Shown here: one piece after another, positions 18,822-27,485 of the stretch
Layout of the letters: every line of letters begins with the position of its first letter
How positions within the stretch are numbered: position 1 is the stretch's first letter
NCBI RefSeq assembly: GCF_051020765.1
Contig: NW_027469103.1
Coordinates: forward strand, 434,001 to 498,000
Length of the DNA: 64,000 nucleotides
Source of the DNA: Lasioglossum baleicum
Lineage: Eukaryota; Arthropoda; Insecta; Hymenoptera; Halictidae
Direction: 5' to 3'
Made by a program: the position numbers and the translations under genes
The notes under the pieces: generated by a model
Databases searched by the model: none
What the model was told of the DNA's origin: nothing
The model's input: only the letters and a program-made list of their open reading frames with translations

Positions 18822-19170
18822 TCAATCCTTGAAGGTCGTTTCCAGCCATTTGGATCAACGCCTGTCAAGCAGAGCGGGCCGTATTCAAGGCCATCAGCGC
18901 AACCGTAGCTGTTCATCCGTTGCGAACTCATTTCTCGTGTCAATCGACAAACAAGCGAAGCGTAAAAGTAAGTGGAACATATTATCGCGTATGTTTCAGG
19001 GTCGCGTGCATCTTTCATCTGTGTAAGACTGCATGCAGGTGTCGGCATCGGGTCCTAGTCTGTTGATAAAAAGACCAACACTTTTATTAAATGTCAGTCA
19101 GTGGAAGAGTAGAGTAGCCGGGCCGCGGTATTCTCTTCTCTTGCTCTTATAGCCCCGCCAGGACGTGACA

Positions 19171-19548
19171 GAATTTGGCGCAGTCGGTAGGACAGTCGTT
19201 GGTCACCGATGTTAGAAGCACGGCATCGAGGAATAAAAATAGAATCAGTGTTAGCACGCGAACCCCTGCGCGTTCCATCATTGTTTGACAATTTAACGCA
19301 GTAGACTTAGAGTCCGTGAGAGCATAGTGTCAGTTAAAAGTGCGACGGGCAGTGAAGGAAATGCCCTTTCGCCCACGTTACATACTCAAATTATTTTTCG
19401 CGATGTTCGTACTCAGTACAAATTCATCGAGAGTTTTAGTGAACGTTAAAGTGCGACGGGCGGTTTAGAAAACGCCCCTTCGCCCACGTTATATAGTCGG
19501 ATTATTTTTCGCGAATTTCATACTTAGAAATTTTCAAGCGACGCAATC
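19171..19548 (+). promoter_or_regulatory. A2 leader: primer site and paired hairpins
   Basis: Primer site TGGCGCAGTCGGTAGGAC at 19176-19193. Two diverged tandem segments of about 111 bp each begin GTGCGACGGGC; each contains a hairpin, GGGCA...TGCCC (19347-19366) and GGGCG...CGCCC (19458-19477), whose closing pair has changed in a compensatory way. The position upstream of the gag ATG fits a packaging signal, which is inference. Confidence 0.75.
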
Positions 19549-20856
19549 ATGGAAACGCGTAGCGAGGCTAGAAAGAAGGTTCCTCCTACGGAAGAGGAAT
19601 TAATTGAATTCCAGAAAGATTTAGCTCGTAGAGAAGCAGCTCTCATTAATCAAACCGCCGCGTTGACTCAACTCAAATTGCAATACGAAACAGAAACGCG
19701 TGAGCAAAGAGTAACGTACGAGGATATACGCCGCGAGATAGCAGAAATCCGATCGGCCAGAGATTCTCAATCAATTCCAGCTAGCCCAGTCGTTGTGCCC
19801 CGCGAACCCATAATGCACGATTCTTCGAATTTCACCGTTAAACAAGCGGTTGAACTTGTGCCTACCTTTGACGGCACCTCCATAACCGTGCTACAATTCG
19901 TTCGCGCGTGCAAGCGAGCCTTGGAAGCTGTTCCAGCCACAGCTGAGCGTACCCTCACTAGATTAGTATGCAATAAGCTTAGAGGACAGGCATACGCCGC
20001 GATTGAAGACGTAAATATTAACACAATCTCTGAATTGTGCAACCGCCTGAAAGATGTACTAGGCCCATATAAATTCATCGATCAGTATCGCGGAGAATTA
20101 GCTTCGATACACCAGGGACAGTCCGAGCACGTGTTGAATTATATTACGCGAGTAAAGGACCTTAGAACGGCGATCATAGATTCAGGCCGCGGGGTCCCCA
20201 ATCTAGACGAGATTGATAAATTCACAATTGATTGTTTCATGCGTGGTCTTATCCCAGCGCTTCGAGCCGAGGTCAGGCTCTGTGCGTCACTCGAATTACA
20301 GAAAATATTCGATGAAGCAGTAACCGCGTACAAACAGTACGAGCTTGACCGTGTTCGTTATCGCGACGACGGACGCCGCGTTGCATTCTCCGACTCTCGT
20401 AATCGCACACCAGAGCGATCAAGCAACTCTTATTATGATAGGAATGCGCCTGAGCAGCGCAACAGATCTTCGGAAAGGAAAGATCAACGACCTTCCTTTT
20501 CACCTCGTGAATCCTGGCGAGACAGGAAACCCGATAACAGAGACGCGTATCGCTCTCCTCCTCCGCGACGTCACGAACCGTCGCAATCAAATCAGCGCGA
20601 AACGTATAAACGCGAAGATCGCGCTTCCCAGTCCCCAGGTCGCGATCGCTTTCCTACGGAGAATCAGAAGTATTGTAAATATTGTAAGCGCACGGGACAT
20701 GACATACACGAATGTCGCCGCCGCGAATATTACAGTAGAAATGAGTCGGGAAACGAATCAAGCCTCCCGACAAACGCGACCAAAGGACGGGAGGCATCCC
20801 AAGAGAATCGCCAAAAGGCAACACAGCTGGCCGTCATCAGCGACGACCAGCAGTAG
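19549..20856 (+). CDS. gag: Gag, family A (A2)
   Basis: 435 codons, nearly the same as A1 gag, with coiled coil, capsid-like region, Arg/Asp/Ser-rich segment and one CCHC knuckle. The stop is the TAG at 20854-20856; the protease frame is open across it in the -1 frame. Intact in an element that lacks its own RT, so it is either used in trans or very recently acquired. Confidence 0.93.
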   Translation: METRSEARKKVPPTEEELIEFQKDLARREAALINQTAALTQLKLQYETETREQRVTYEDIRREIAEIRSARDSQSIPASPVVVPREPIMHDSSNFTVKQAVELVPTFDGTSITVLQFVRACKRALEAVPATAERTLTRLVCNKLRGQAYAAIEDVNINTISELCNRLKDVLGPYKFIDQYRGELASIHQGQSEHVLNYITRVKDLRTAIIDSGRGVPNLDEIDKFTIDCFMRGLIPALRAEVRLCASLELQKIFDEAVTAYKQYELDRVRYRDDGRRVAFSDSRNRTPERSSNSYYDRNAPEQRNRSSERKDQRPSFSPRESWRDRKPDNRDAYRSPPPRRHEPSQSNQRETYKREDRASQSPGRDRFPTENQKYCKYCKRTGHDIHECRRREYYSRNESGNESSLPTNATKGREASQENRQKATQLAVISDDQQ

Positions 20857-21011
20857 ATGAAATTCGAGTAGATAGGAGAGATAACCCGGACGGTCAGCAG
20901 AATGAACGACCATCCGCGAAATTAGTCTCGGCAATAAATCTCGCGCCGGACTCCCCTATCCCTAGAATAAAAGCAAGATCGTCACTCTTCTCAAAAGAGT
21001 GTGAGTTCCTC

Positions 21012-24000
21012 TTGGACACCGGGTCCGAGGTCAACTTAATCCGAGCGTCTGGTATCAAATCTGACGTTCATCTAAAAACTGACAGCGTCATACACGTCCA
21101 TGGCGTGACAGAAGGAGAAATTGCGACCCTCGGTTATATCAATGCGGAGCTAGCAGATTCCATTAAAGTCACGCTACACGTTCTGCCTGACAGTTTTCCA
21201 ATTAATATAGATGGTATCTTAGGCTCCCCCTTCTTCAGAGAGGGAGCAGAGATATCATTTGCGAAGGAATGCGTAGAGTATAAAAACCTACGTATTCCCT
21301 TTTCGAATCCTCGGGAATATTCCATCGAAAGCCGTACCGCCGCCTGCATAGCCGTCAACGTAAAGGGCCCAAGCGAAGGGTATGTGCGAAAAGTAGATGT
21401 AAAACCCGATGTGTTCTTAGGTGATTGTTTAGTCACCAACCGTAACGGAAAGGCATACCTGCGATGCTTTAACGCATCGTCCGAAGTGGCGTCCTTCTCC
21501 CTGCCTACGTTGGAGGTGGAAGAGATCGAGGTTCCCTTTTCGAATATTCAAGCCGAAGTCAATTCGGACTTATTCAATGCTCGTGCGTGCCGCGCGCACG
21601 AGACGATCGTTAACGATCAACTCGCGTCTTCTATTAATTCCGGTAACCATCCCGACGATTCCGGTAGCCATCCCGATTCTTTAAATAATTCCGGTAACCA
21701 TCCCGACGATTCCGGTAGCCATCCCGATACTTTAAATAATTCCGGTAACCATCCCGACGATTCCGGTAGCCATCCCGATTTCTTAAATAATTCCGGTAAC
21801 CATTCCGACGATTCCGGTAGCCATCCCGATACTTTAAATAATTCCGGTAACCATCCCGACGATTCCGGTAGCCATCCCGATACTTTAAAGAATTCCGGTA
21901 ACCATCCCGACGATTTATATTCAAAGTCCTGTGTGGAAAGAAACATCAACGCCTTCGCCTCAGATGAACTTTTAGAATGTTCATATGAGAACAATTTAGA
22001 AAACATTTCTATTCCTAAAGTTAAATCAAAAGGAGTTTATGTTTTGCCGCAAACTCCTATCTTCAAATCCTCGCCGGAACAACACCTCTTCCAGCTTCAA
22101 CGATCAGGTATCCGTGCGACCGAAAACAAAGTCCATGCGTCTGGCAAATACAATTCCGCGAGATTCGCGTCAGCAAGAAAAAGAAATAAAGCCGATACAT
22201 TATACTCGCCCGAGACAACTAAGTCTGATTATAAGCTTTCGTTATGTATCTTGCGAAACGAATTCAATCTTCCTAGCGTTAACAGAGTCTCCAATATCGT
22301 TACGCCAACGATAAACTATCGCAGCGACCCAAGAGCGAAATTTAAAACCTCTGGTCAGCATCACCCCACTCCACAGCAGGAAGACGATATCCCTGCGACG
22401 CAACGAGATCTTCAAGGAGAAACCGTCACCCCTGAAGATCATCAGTCTCTCGACAACGCTATAACAGCAACCATGCAGCCGATACAAGCAGCTATCTTGC
22501 TCTCTATTGCCACGCAAGCCTCAACACTCATTGGATATGACTGTGGAGGTTCAACCTTGAATATTACCACGTATTCAACTATTGACACTCTTAACTGCGA
22601 GCCAGAAGACATCGCACCAGCTGAAAATTTAGAAAGAATTCAGCTCCTGCAGCTAGCTGAATTCTCGCAAGCTCGTGTTTTGCAATGCCATATCGGAATA
22701 GACAGAACCATATACTATTGTGGCATGCATTCACATAATTCGGTAGTATCCAATGGTCGACAAGACTATATATTACCGATCTCCAGCGAAACCTGTTCGA
22801 GCCTACACACGACGGGGACAATATTCATCACCCCAGCCGCCCAGATCACAGGTATTCAGCCGAACTCGACCTCCTCTCACGGCCTCACGTTAGCAGGAGT
22901 TATTCAGAACGATGGTAGCTGCGCTGGAACCACGTATAGTGATCCGTTTGGGACTTGGACCGATGTCGTGGTACAAGCTTTAGTCCGAATCACGATCCGC
23001 GACTACATCGCTCCAATCAGATTGTCAACCGGACAGATTCATCTACAAACTGGGCAAACCTGCCCCCTTCAAAAAGGAAGCTGCTTAGACGCACAAGATG
23101 GCCATACGTTCTGGGAAACCACGCCGACGGACTCGTGCAAATTCAATAATTATGATGTCTTGTACGAAGGGATAGCCACTAAACTATCCTCCAAGGTGAA
23201 TCCTTCTCCAACCCTGTATACCGTAGCATCGCAGGACACGACTTTTGCACTCACGGAGACAGGCAGATCTTCAGTTTGCGGATATGTCATAATCCGAACG
23301 GAACACCCCAAGCTGTTCATTCTGGAAGCTGGAAGTTCAGGAAAATTCAAGGAGAAAACACACACCTTGGTCAACAATCTGGACATCTTCACGTATGTCA
23401 ACAGCAAATTTGTTTACGTGGAGAAGCACCTCCGGAAACAATTTTCTCAACTCTACAAAGATGTAATCCGTCAGAAGTGTGAGCTAGAGCGTCAGATTCT
23501 CCAGAACGCCCTCACATTATTACATTCAGCACCCGAAGAAGTTGCCACTGCCATCATGAAGGATGTCGGATTTATCGCAGTTCCAGCAGGAGAGGTAGTG
23601 CACATAATAAAGTGCATACCAGTCACGGTCCAAGTGAGGAAAACCGAACGGTGTTATGATGAGCTACCCATCACGTATCGGAACACATCAAAATTCCTGA
23701 AGCCAAGGGACCACATCATTTCAAATACGGGGACAGAAAAGCCATGCAATGAGCTACTTCCCCCATATTATAGACTGCACGGAACATGGTATCGCCTAAC
23801 ACCGTCATTGATGGAGGCCATCACTCCTTCGGAGCTTCACCCCCTCGCCAAGTCAACCTGGAAATACATAGATCCGAAGAACTTGGCAACGGGAGGCATT
23901 TATTCACAAGACGACCTGGACAAACTACAGGATCATATAATGTTTCCTGTAGAGAAGGTAGCAGTCATAAATTCAATCGCACAGGGTGCGACGGGAAGAC

Positions 24001-24500
24001 AGTTTGCAGCAGGAAACATCAATATGTTCAACCTGCTCGATGAAAACTCCCTACAGCAGATAGCGGAGTCTACAGCACAGAAATTATGGTCCGGATTCAC
24101 TACATTCGGATCAATAAGTGCTGGAATAATCGGAGTGTACGTAGCGATCCGCACGATCAAAACAATCATCAGTACGATCGTTAACGGCATCGCATTACAC
24201 TCACTATACGGCTGGAGCCTGCATCTCGTCGTCGCCATCTGGAGTTCACTGACCCGGTTCTTTATATTCATGAAGCAGAGGGACAACAAGACTTCAGCGG
24301 CCATCGAGGACAAAGATAGTGATAGTGCCAGTGTCGGAGAATTCCGAACCCGTCCTCCCTTGACGAAACGAACGTTAATTTGCGATTCCCTTGACCCAGC
24401 GTTGCGAGACAGGGATGACATTTCAGTGCATCCTGTCTACCGCCACCCAGAGGCAGAGATTCCACTGCGTGAAATCTCTTCTCTAAGGGGGGAGGTGTGA
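21012..24500 (+). CDS. Protease-linker-envelope fusion frame (A2)
   Basis: 1,162 open codons; the first is a TTG inside LLDTGSE and the frame is open upstream into gag (-1 frame). Order: protease (DTG, later ILGSPFF), GNHPD repeats (about 210-300), a Lys/Arg-rich linker of about 185 residues with ASARKRNK, then a complete envelope-type glycoprotein from the Met at 22473. RT, RNase H and integrase are absent between repeats and env. The env part could be made by splicing to an acceptor just before 22473 or cleaved from the polyprotein. The stop codon TGA lies within the 3' LTR (LTR starts 24496). Confidence 0.9.
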   Translation: MDTGSEVNLIRASGIKSDVHLKTDSVIHVHGVTEGEIATLGYINAELADSIKVTLHVLPDSFPINIDGILGSPFFREGAEISFAKECVEYKNLRIPFSNPREYSIESRTAACIAVNVKGPSEGYVRKVDVKPDVFLGDCLVTNRNGKAYLRCFNASSEVASFSLPTLEVEEIEVPFSNIQAEVNSDLFNARACRAHETIVNDQLASSINSGNHPDDSGSHPDSLNNSGNHPDDSGSHPDTLNNSGNHPDDSGSHPDFLNNSGNHSDDSGSHPDTLNNSGNHPDDSGSHPDTLKNSGNHPDDLYSKSCVERNINAFASDELLECSYENNLENISIPKVKSKGVYVLPQTPIFKSSPEQHLFQLQRSGIRATENKVHASGKYNSARFASARKRNKADTLYSPETTKSDYKLSLCILRNEFNLPSVNRVSNIVTPTINYRSDPRAKFKTSGQHHPTPQQEDDIPATQRDLQGETVTPEDHQSLDNAITATMQPIQAAILLSIATQASTLIGYDCGGSTLNITTYSTIDTLNCEPEDIAPAENLERIQLLQLAEFSQARVLQCHIGIDRTIYYCGMHSHNSVVSNGRQDYILPISSETCSSLHTTGTIFITPAAQITGIQPNSTSSHGLTLAGVIQNDGSCAGTTYSDPFGTWTDVVVQALVRITIRDYIAPIRLSTGQIHLQTGQTCPLQKGSCLDAQDGHTFWETTPTDSCKFNNYDVLYEGIATKLSSKVNPSPTLYTVASQDTTFALTETGRSSVCGYVIIRTEHPKLFILEAGSSGKFKEKTHTLVNNLDIFTYVNSKFVYVEKHLRKQFSQLYKDVIRQKCELERQILQNALTLLHSAPEEVATAIMKDVGFIAVPAGEVVHIIKCIPVTVQVRKTERCYDELPITYRNTSKFLKPRDHIISNTGTEKPCNELLPPYYRLHGTWYRLTPSLMEAITPSELHPLAKSTWKYIDPKNLATGGIYSQDDLDKLQDHIMFPVEKVAVINSIAQGATGRQFAAGNINMFNLLDENSLQQIAESTAQKLWSGFTTFGSISAGIIGVYVAIRTIKTIISTIVNGIALHSLYGWSLHLVVAIWSSLTRFFIFMKQRDNKTSAAIEDKDSDSASVGEFRTRPPLTKRTLICDSLDPALRDRDDISVHPVYRHPEAEIPLREISSLRGEV
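21636..21910 (+). repeat. GNHPD repeat array (A2)
   Basis: More than five 51-bp units, one or more units longer than in A1 and A3. Units are very similar in DNA, with alternating CATCCCGACGATT and CATCCCGATTCT/ACT ends. Confidence 0.9.
22473..24500 (+). CDS. env: Envelope-like membrane glycoprotein (A2)
   Basis: 675 codons from ATG. A hydrophobic start (QAAILLSIATQAS) looks like a signal peptide, followed by IGYDCGG, NITT and a Cys-rich ectodomain with several N-glycosylation sites. A hydrophobic membrane segment lies near residues 542-585 (GIIGVYVAIRTIKTIISTI, then YGWSLHL), then a cytoplasmic tail with DDISVHPVYR and SLRG. From memory of such families the ectodomain and YGWSLHL region resemble glycoproteins of chuvirus-like negative-strand viruses rather than the usual errantivirus env; this is tentative. 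It would give virus-like particles a means of entry. Confidence 0.8.
   Translation: MQPIQAAILLSIATQASTLIGYDCGGSTLNITTYSTIDTLNCEPEDIAPAENLERIQLLQLAEFSQARVLQCHIGIDRTIYYCGMHSHNSVVSNGRQDYILPISSETCSSLHTTGTIFITPAAQITGIQPNSTSSHGLTLAGVIQNDGSCAGTTYSDPFGTWTDVVVQALVRITIRDYIAPIRLSTGQIHLQTGQTCPLQKGSCLDAQDGHTFWETTPTDSCKFNNYDVLYEGIATKLSSKVNPSPTLYTVASQDTTFALTETGRSSVCGYVIIRTEHPKLFILEAGSSGKFKEKTHTLVNNLDIFTYVNSKFVYVEKHLRKQFSQLYKDVIRQKCELERQILQNALTLLHSAPEEVATAIMKDVGFIAVPAGEVVHIIKCIPVTVQVRKTERCYDELPITYRNTSKFLKPRDHIISNTGTEKPCNELLPPYYRLHGTWYRLTPSLMEAITPSELHPLAKSTWKYIDPKNLATGGIYSQDDLDKLQDHIMFPVEKVAVINSIAQGATGRQFAAGNINMFNLLDENSLQQIAESTAQKLWSGFTTFGSISAGIIGVYVAIRTIKTIISTIVNGIALHSLYGWSLHLVVAIWSSLTRFFIFMKQRDNKTSAAIEDKDSDSASVGEFRTRPPLTKRTLICDSLDPALRDRDDISVHPVYRHPEAEIPLREISSLRGEV
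24455..24495 (+). promoter_or_regulatory. Pre-PPT hairpin and polypurine tract (A2)
   Basis: AGAGATT...AATCTCT (24455-24479) can pair around CCACTGCGTGA, followed by the polypurine tract AAGGGGGGAGG (24485-24495) at the LTR border. The hairpin lies within env codons here but in untranslated sequence in A1, B and C elements. Confidence 0.8.
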
Positions 24501-26292
24501 CGTCGGTCGCACCTCCGACGTTAGCTTTAAGACTACATGTAAAATTAGATACATAAGAGCGAGCGTTCCCCTTTAAAGATTCCAAAACTCCTAAAAATCC
24601 TTCATAACAATGAATCCTTAACACCACGTACATCTGATCGAAATCCATCAACATAACCTAAAATCCAAAATCTGTCAAAATCCTAAAATAGCCAAAAATG
24701 GCCCAAACTCGAAGATTGAAATATCATTGGACTCGTGAGCGAAAATCATGAAACTAACCTAAAAATTTGTAGGTTATGTTCTCAATTCGCGTTTGTTTAG
24801 ACTTTACCAAAATTTCGATTTTTGGTAATTTTCAAAAGTACTTAGAATATTTTCAAACATATGATCAGTCGACAAATGATGTCAACTAATCATATGACAT
24901 ATAAATTTACATCGAAACGCCTTGCAAGAGCAAGCGCTCGAAAATATTCTAAGTCCCAATTTATTTAAATAAATAAATAGGTACGCCAATGGTTACCACT
25001 TAATTTTCGAGTCCTGCACCACTGGGAACGAAAACTGCTGACTCTAGTGCGGCGGCCATCGCGCTGTTTACAACGAAGACCGGCACAAAGAGGACACGGT
25101 CCCCTTTTGCGAAGTCAGCATTTTTCGGACGAACGTTATTCGTCGACGAACGTTCGATTCTCCTCAGTCCTCTCCGGGGACCCGAGTGGGTCAGTCGAGT
25201 TTTCGTCAATCTTCCAAGTCCAGACTATTTAGACATAGTCTTTCCAAATCCAGATTGTTTAGACACAATCTTTCCAAATCCATACTGTTTAGACACAGTC
25301 CCTAATACCATTCAATAATATCTTATTCTTATTCGTTTAATTCAAACATTACTTCGTTTATTCAATTAAACATTTTTATTGCGTTTCATATTTCGTACTT
25401 AGTACGTATTTCGATTTCGTCAATAATAAGCATCTTTACCTTTGTATTCTTTTACGTTTATAATATACTTTGTTTTACCAGAGTCAATCTAAATCCCAAT
25501 TATTATTTCCTTGCTCCTAACTTCGTAGTTTGAAGTGACACGTTGTTAGTTAGAGATAGAGTTCTCACTGGAAAGTTCGCGAATAGTATTCCTTATTCAA
25601 TTTCCTGTTACGTGTTCGCGTACGTGCGTGATAGTGATAGACTTGCTCGCATAGCAAGCTCCGCAGCATCCACGTCCGTTTTCTCGAATCAAAATATCGT
25701 CAACCACGCGGACGATATTCGCGAGATAAATTCACGGGATCGTACAGCGTCCACGTCCGTTTTCGCTAGTTAAAATATCGTCAATCACGCGGACGATATT
25801 CGTGAGTTAGATTCACGGTATCGTACAGCGTCCACGCCCGTTTCCTCAACGAGCGCATCCGTCTACAATACCGTAGCCGCCAGCTGTCCACCATTGGAGG
25901 TCGTTCCTGCCAAATATTGACGTGACAGAGTTTGGCGCAGTCGTCAATCCTTGAAGGTCGTTTCCAGCCATTTGGATCAACGCCTGTCAAGCAGAGCGGG
26001 CCGTATTCAAGGCCATCAGCGCAACCGTAGCTGTTCATCCGTTGCGAACTCATTTCTCGTGTCAATCGACAAACAAGCGAAGCGTAAAAGTAAGTGGAAC
26101 ATATTATCGCGTATGTTTCAGGGTCGCGTGCATCTTTCATCTGTGTAAGACTGCATGCAGGTGTCGGCATCGGGTCCTAGTCTGTTGATAAAAAGACCAA
26201 CACTTTTATTAAATGTCAGTCAGTGGAAGAGTAGAGTAGCCGGGCCGCGGTATTCTCTTCTCTTGCTCTTATAGCCCCGCCAGGACGTGACA
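24496..26292 (+). repeat. A2 3' LTR
   Basis: 1,797 bp, apparently the same sequence as the 5' copy, which marks a recent insertion. Confidence 0.95.
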
Positions 26293-26406
26293 GTACTTAC
26301 CAGTTCTTATTTAATATATCGTTGTTATACCAGTGCTTCGATCTTGTTATTCTTGTGTTAGTTCAACACCATCTTCCAATTCAGTTCTTGCATCGAATAT
26401 ATTAAA

Positions 26407-26570
26407 CTCGTGACATATCCGGACTTGGTCTAAAGTGCGCAGTGGAAACGCTGAGCCGCCAATAAGGAATTTGAAGCGAGTCACAGAGAAGTTCTCGTGC
26501 CACGTCTAGAATTGGTCTAAAGAGCGCAGTGGAAACGCTGAGCCGCCACTATAGACGTGAAGCGAGTTAA
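26407..26570 (+). repeat. Twin 77-bp repeats in the B LTR
   Basis: Copies at 26407-26483 and 26494-26570 share GGTCTAAAG, GCGCAGTGGAAACGCTGAGC and GAAGCGAGT. The second can fold through ACGTCTA / TAGACGT. They lie about 80 bp upstream of the LTR ORF and occur in every B LTR here. Confidence 0.88.
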
Positions 26571-26647
26571 CTACCTAAAAGGTTAATAACAAATGGAGTT
26601 TCATTTTCATTATATTATTAATATTCCATCATTACTATTCCTTACCC

Positions 26648-27166
26648 ATGCGACGCCCACGTCGAGCGGGACGCAAGTATCAACTTGCTAAATTGAGACG
26701 CGCGTTGAGAAATAAAGCGGTGCTCGATCAAATCATTGCCACTACCGAGTGGACCGAACTTCTGGGAACCACCGAGCACATTCCGTGTGACGCGTCCGAT
26801 TACGTTTCTGTATACGGTTGCCCTTGCAACCCTCCTAAAGAGGTCAACCACGCGGACCTCTCGCGAGCTCCGACGCCAGTTCTGCATCCGGTCGATTGTC
26901 CAGAGGTGATCGACATAGCCGACGACGACGACAGCCGAGACACGATCATCGTTCCCAGGGTCCGTTGCCGAATCATCAGTGACGTCCCTCTGCCAACTCA
27001 TCAACGTGTCGTCTTGCGGCCAGCATCCAAGGCCACTAATGTCGTCCCGAACCGAGCAGCAGCAACTCTGCCAGATCTTCCCCACCTCGAGGACATCTGT
27101 ATAGAAGACCCGATGTACCACACCTACTGTCAGTACCGCCAGTTCCTGCTGCAACAATATTATTAG
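26648..27166 (+). CDS. LTR-encoded protein, B2 copy
   Basis: 172 codons, the same architecture as 15540-16058 with a few substitutions (for example IISDVPLPTHQ and MYHTYCQ). Intact. Confidence 0.6.
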   Translation: MRRPRRAGRKYQLAKLRRALRNKAVLDQIIATTEWTELLGTTEHIPCDASDYVSVYGCPCNPPKEVNHADLSRAPTPVLHPVDCPEVIDIADDDDSRDTIIVPRVRCRIISDVPLPTHQRVVLRPASKATNVVPNRAAATLPDLPHLEDICIEDPMYHTYCQYRQFLLQQYY

Positions 27167-27183
27167 GCGTTAATACAGCATTG

Positions 27184-27234
27184 CGGTGAGTCGTATAATG
27201 TCTTGTATAATTGCTGAATCCTGTAAACTCACCG
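27184..27234 (+). other. GGTGAGT hairpin downstream of the LTR ORF
   Basis: CGGTGAGT (27184-27191) pairs perfectly with ACTCACCG (27227-27234); the arm contains a splice-donor-like GGTGAGT. Family C keeps a CGGTGAG / CTCACCG pair at 15042-15091 in C1. Possibly a regulated splice donor; inference. Confidence 0.55.
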
Positions 27235-27485
27235 TTTTCGTTGCATCACCTCGCGCGTGATTCTTGTCGGACACTTCTTGTAACCGCGTCGGACGTTCTC
27301 TTCTTGACTGCATCCATAGCAATATCGGTTGTCCTAGTGCATATGACAGCCCGCGGCTGTCTCGGCACGAAAGACCACTCCTCAATTACTTGTCATATAT
27401 CCACCGTCCGTCTGTCACTGTTCTTGAGTGCCATCCTTTTCTCTCTCTTGGTACCTGTAACAAAAACACAGTGACGGACGTGACA

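Larger units (their letters stand above)
17374..19170 (+). repeat. A2 5' LTR
   Basis: TGTGACGTC...GACGTGACA. It begins with a hairpin (ACGTCGG / CCGACGT), followed by several U3 palindromes, the hairpin arrays listed separately, a strong splice-donor-like AAAGTAAGT at 18965-18973, and antisense ORFs that I do not support. Confidence 0.95.
17374..26292 (+). mobile_element. A2: complete env-type element, family A
   Basis: 8,919 bp with identical-length LTRs (1,797 bp), 4-bp duplication GTAC (17370-17373 and 26293-26296), primer site, gag, and a protease-linker-env frame. It has no RT, RNase H or integrase and no scar of their loss: the frame is open from protease to the LTR. It shares LTR, leader, gag, protease, repeats and 3' tail with A1 at near identity, so A1-type proteins could mobilise it. 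Confidence 0.95.
26293..27485 (+). repeat. B2 3' LTR, right part
   Basis: Resumes after the GTAC duplication and ends GACGTGACA at 27485. With 16596-17373 the LTR is about 1,967 bp. The next bases CGGATACAC continue a C env gene (C2), so B2 was inserted there. Confidence 0.92.

Noticed and set aside
17878..19048. Short ORFs in A LTRs on both strands (61, 65, 69, 76, 86 and 129 codons)
   Set aside because: They recur only because the LTR recurs; they overlap each other and hairpins, and have no counterpart in the B or C LTRs.
19176..19193. tRNA gene
   Set aside because: Only the 18 bases complementary to a tRNA 3' end are present, next to an LTR; it is a primer binding site.
20345..20860. 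171-codon ORF inside gag
   Set aside because: A shadow of the Arg-rich gag segment in another frame; gag itself explains the openness.
21012..22472. A decayed RT or integrase hidden in the env-type frame
   Set aside because: The stretch between the repeats and env is a short charged linker with no RT, RNase H or integrase motif and no frameshift.
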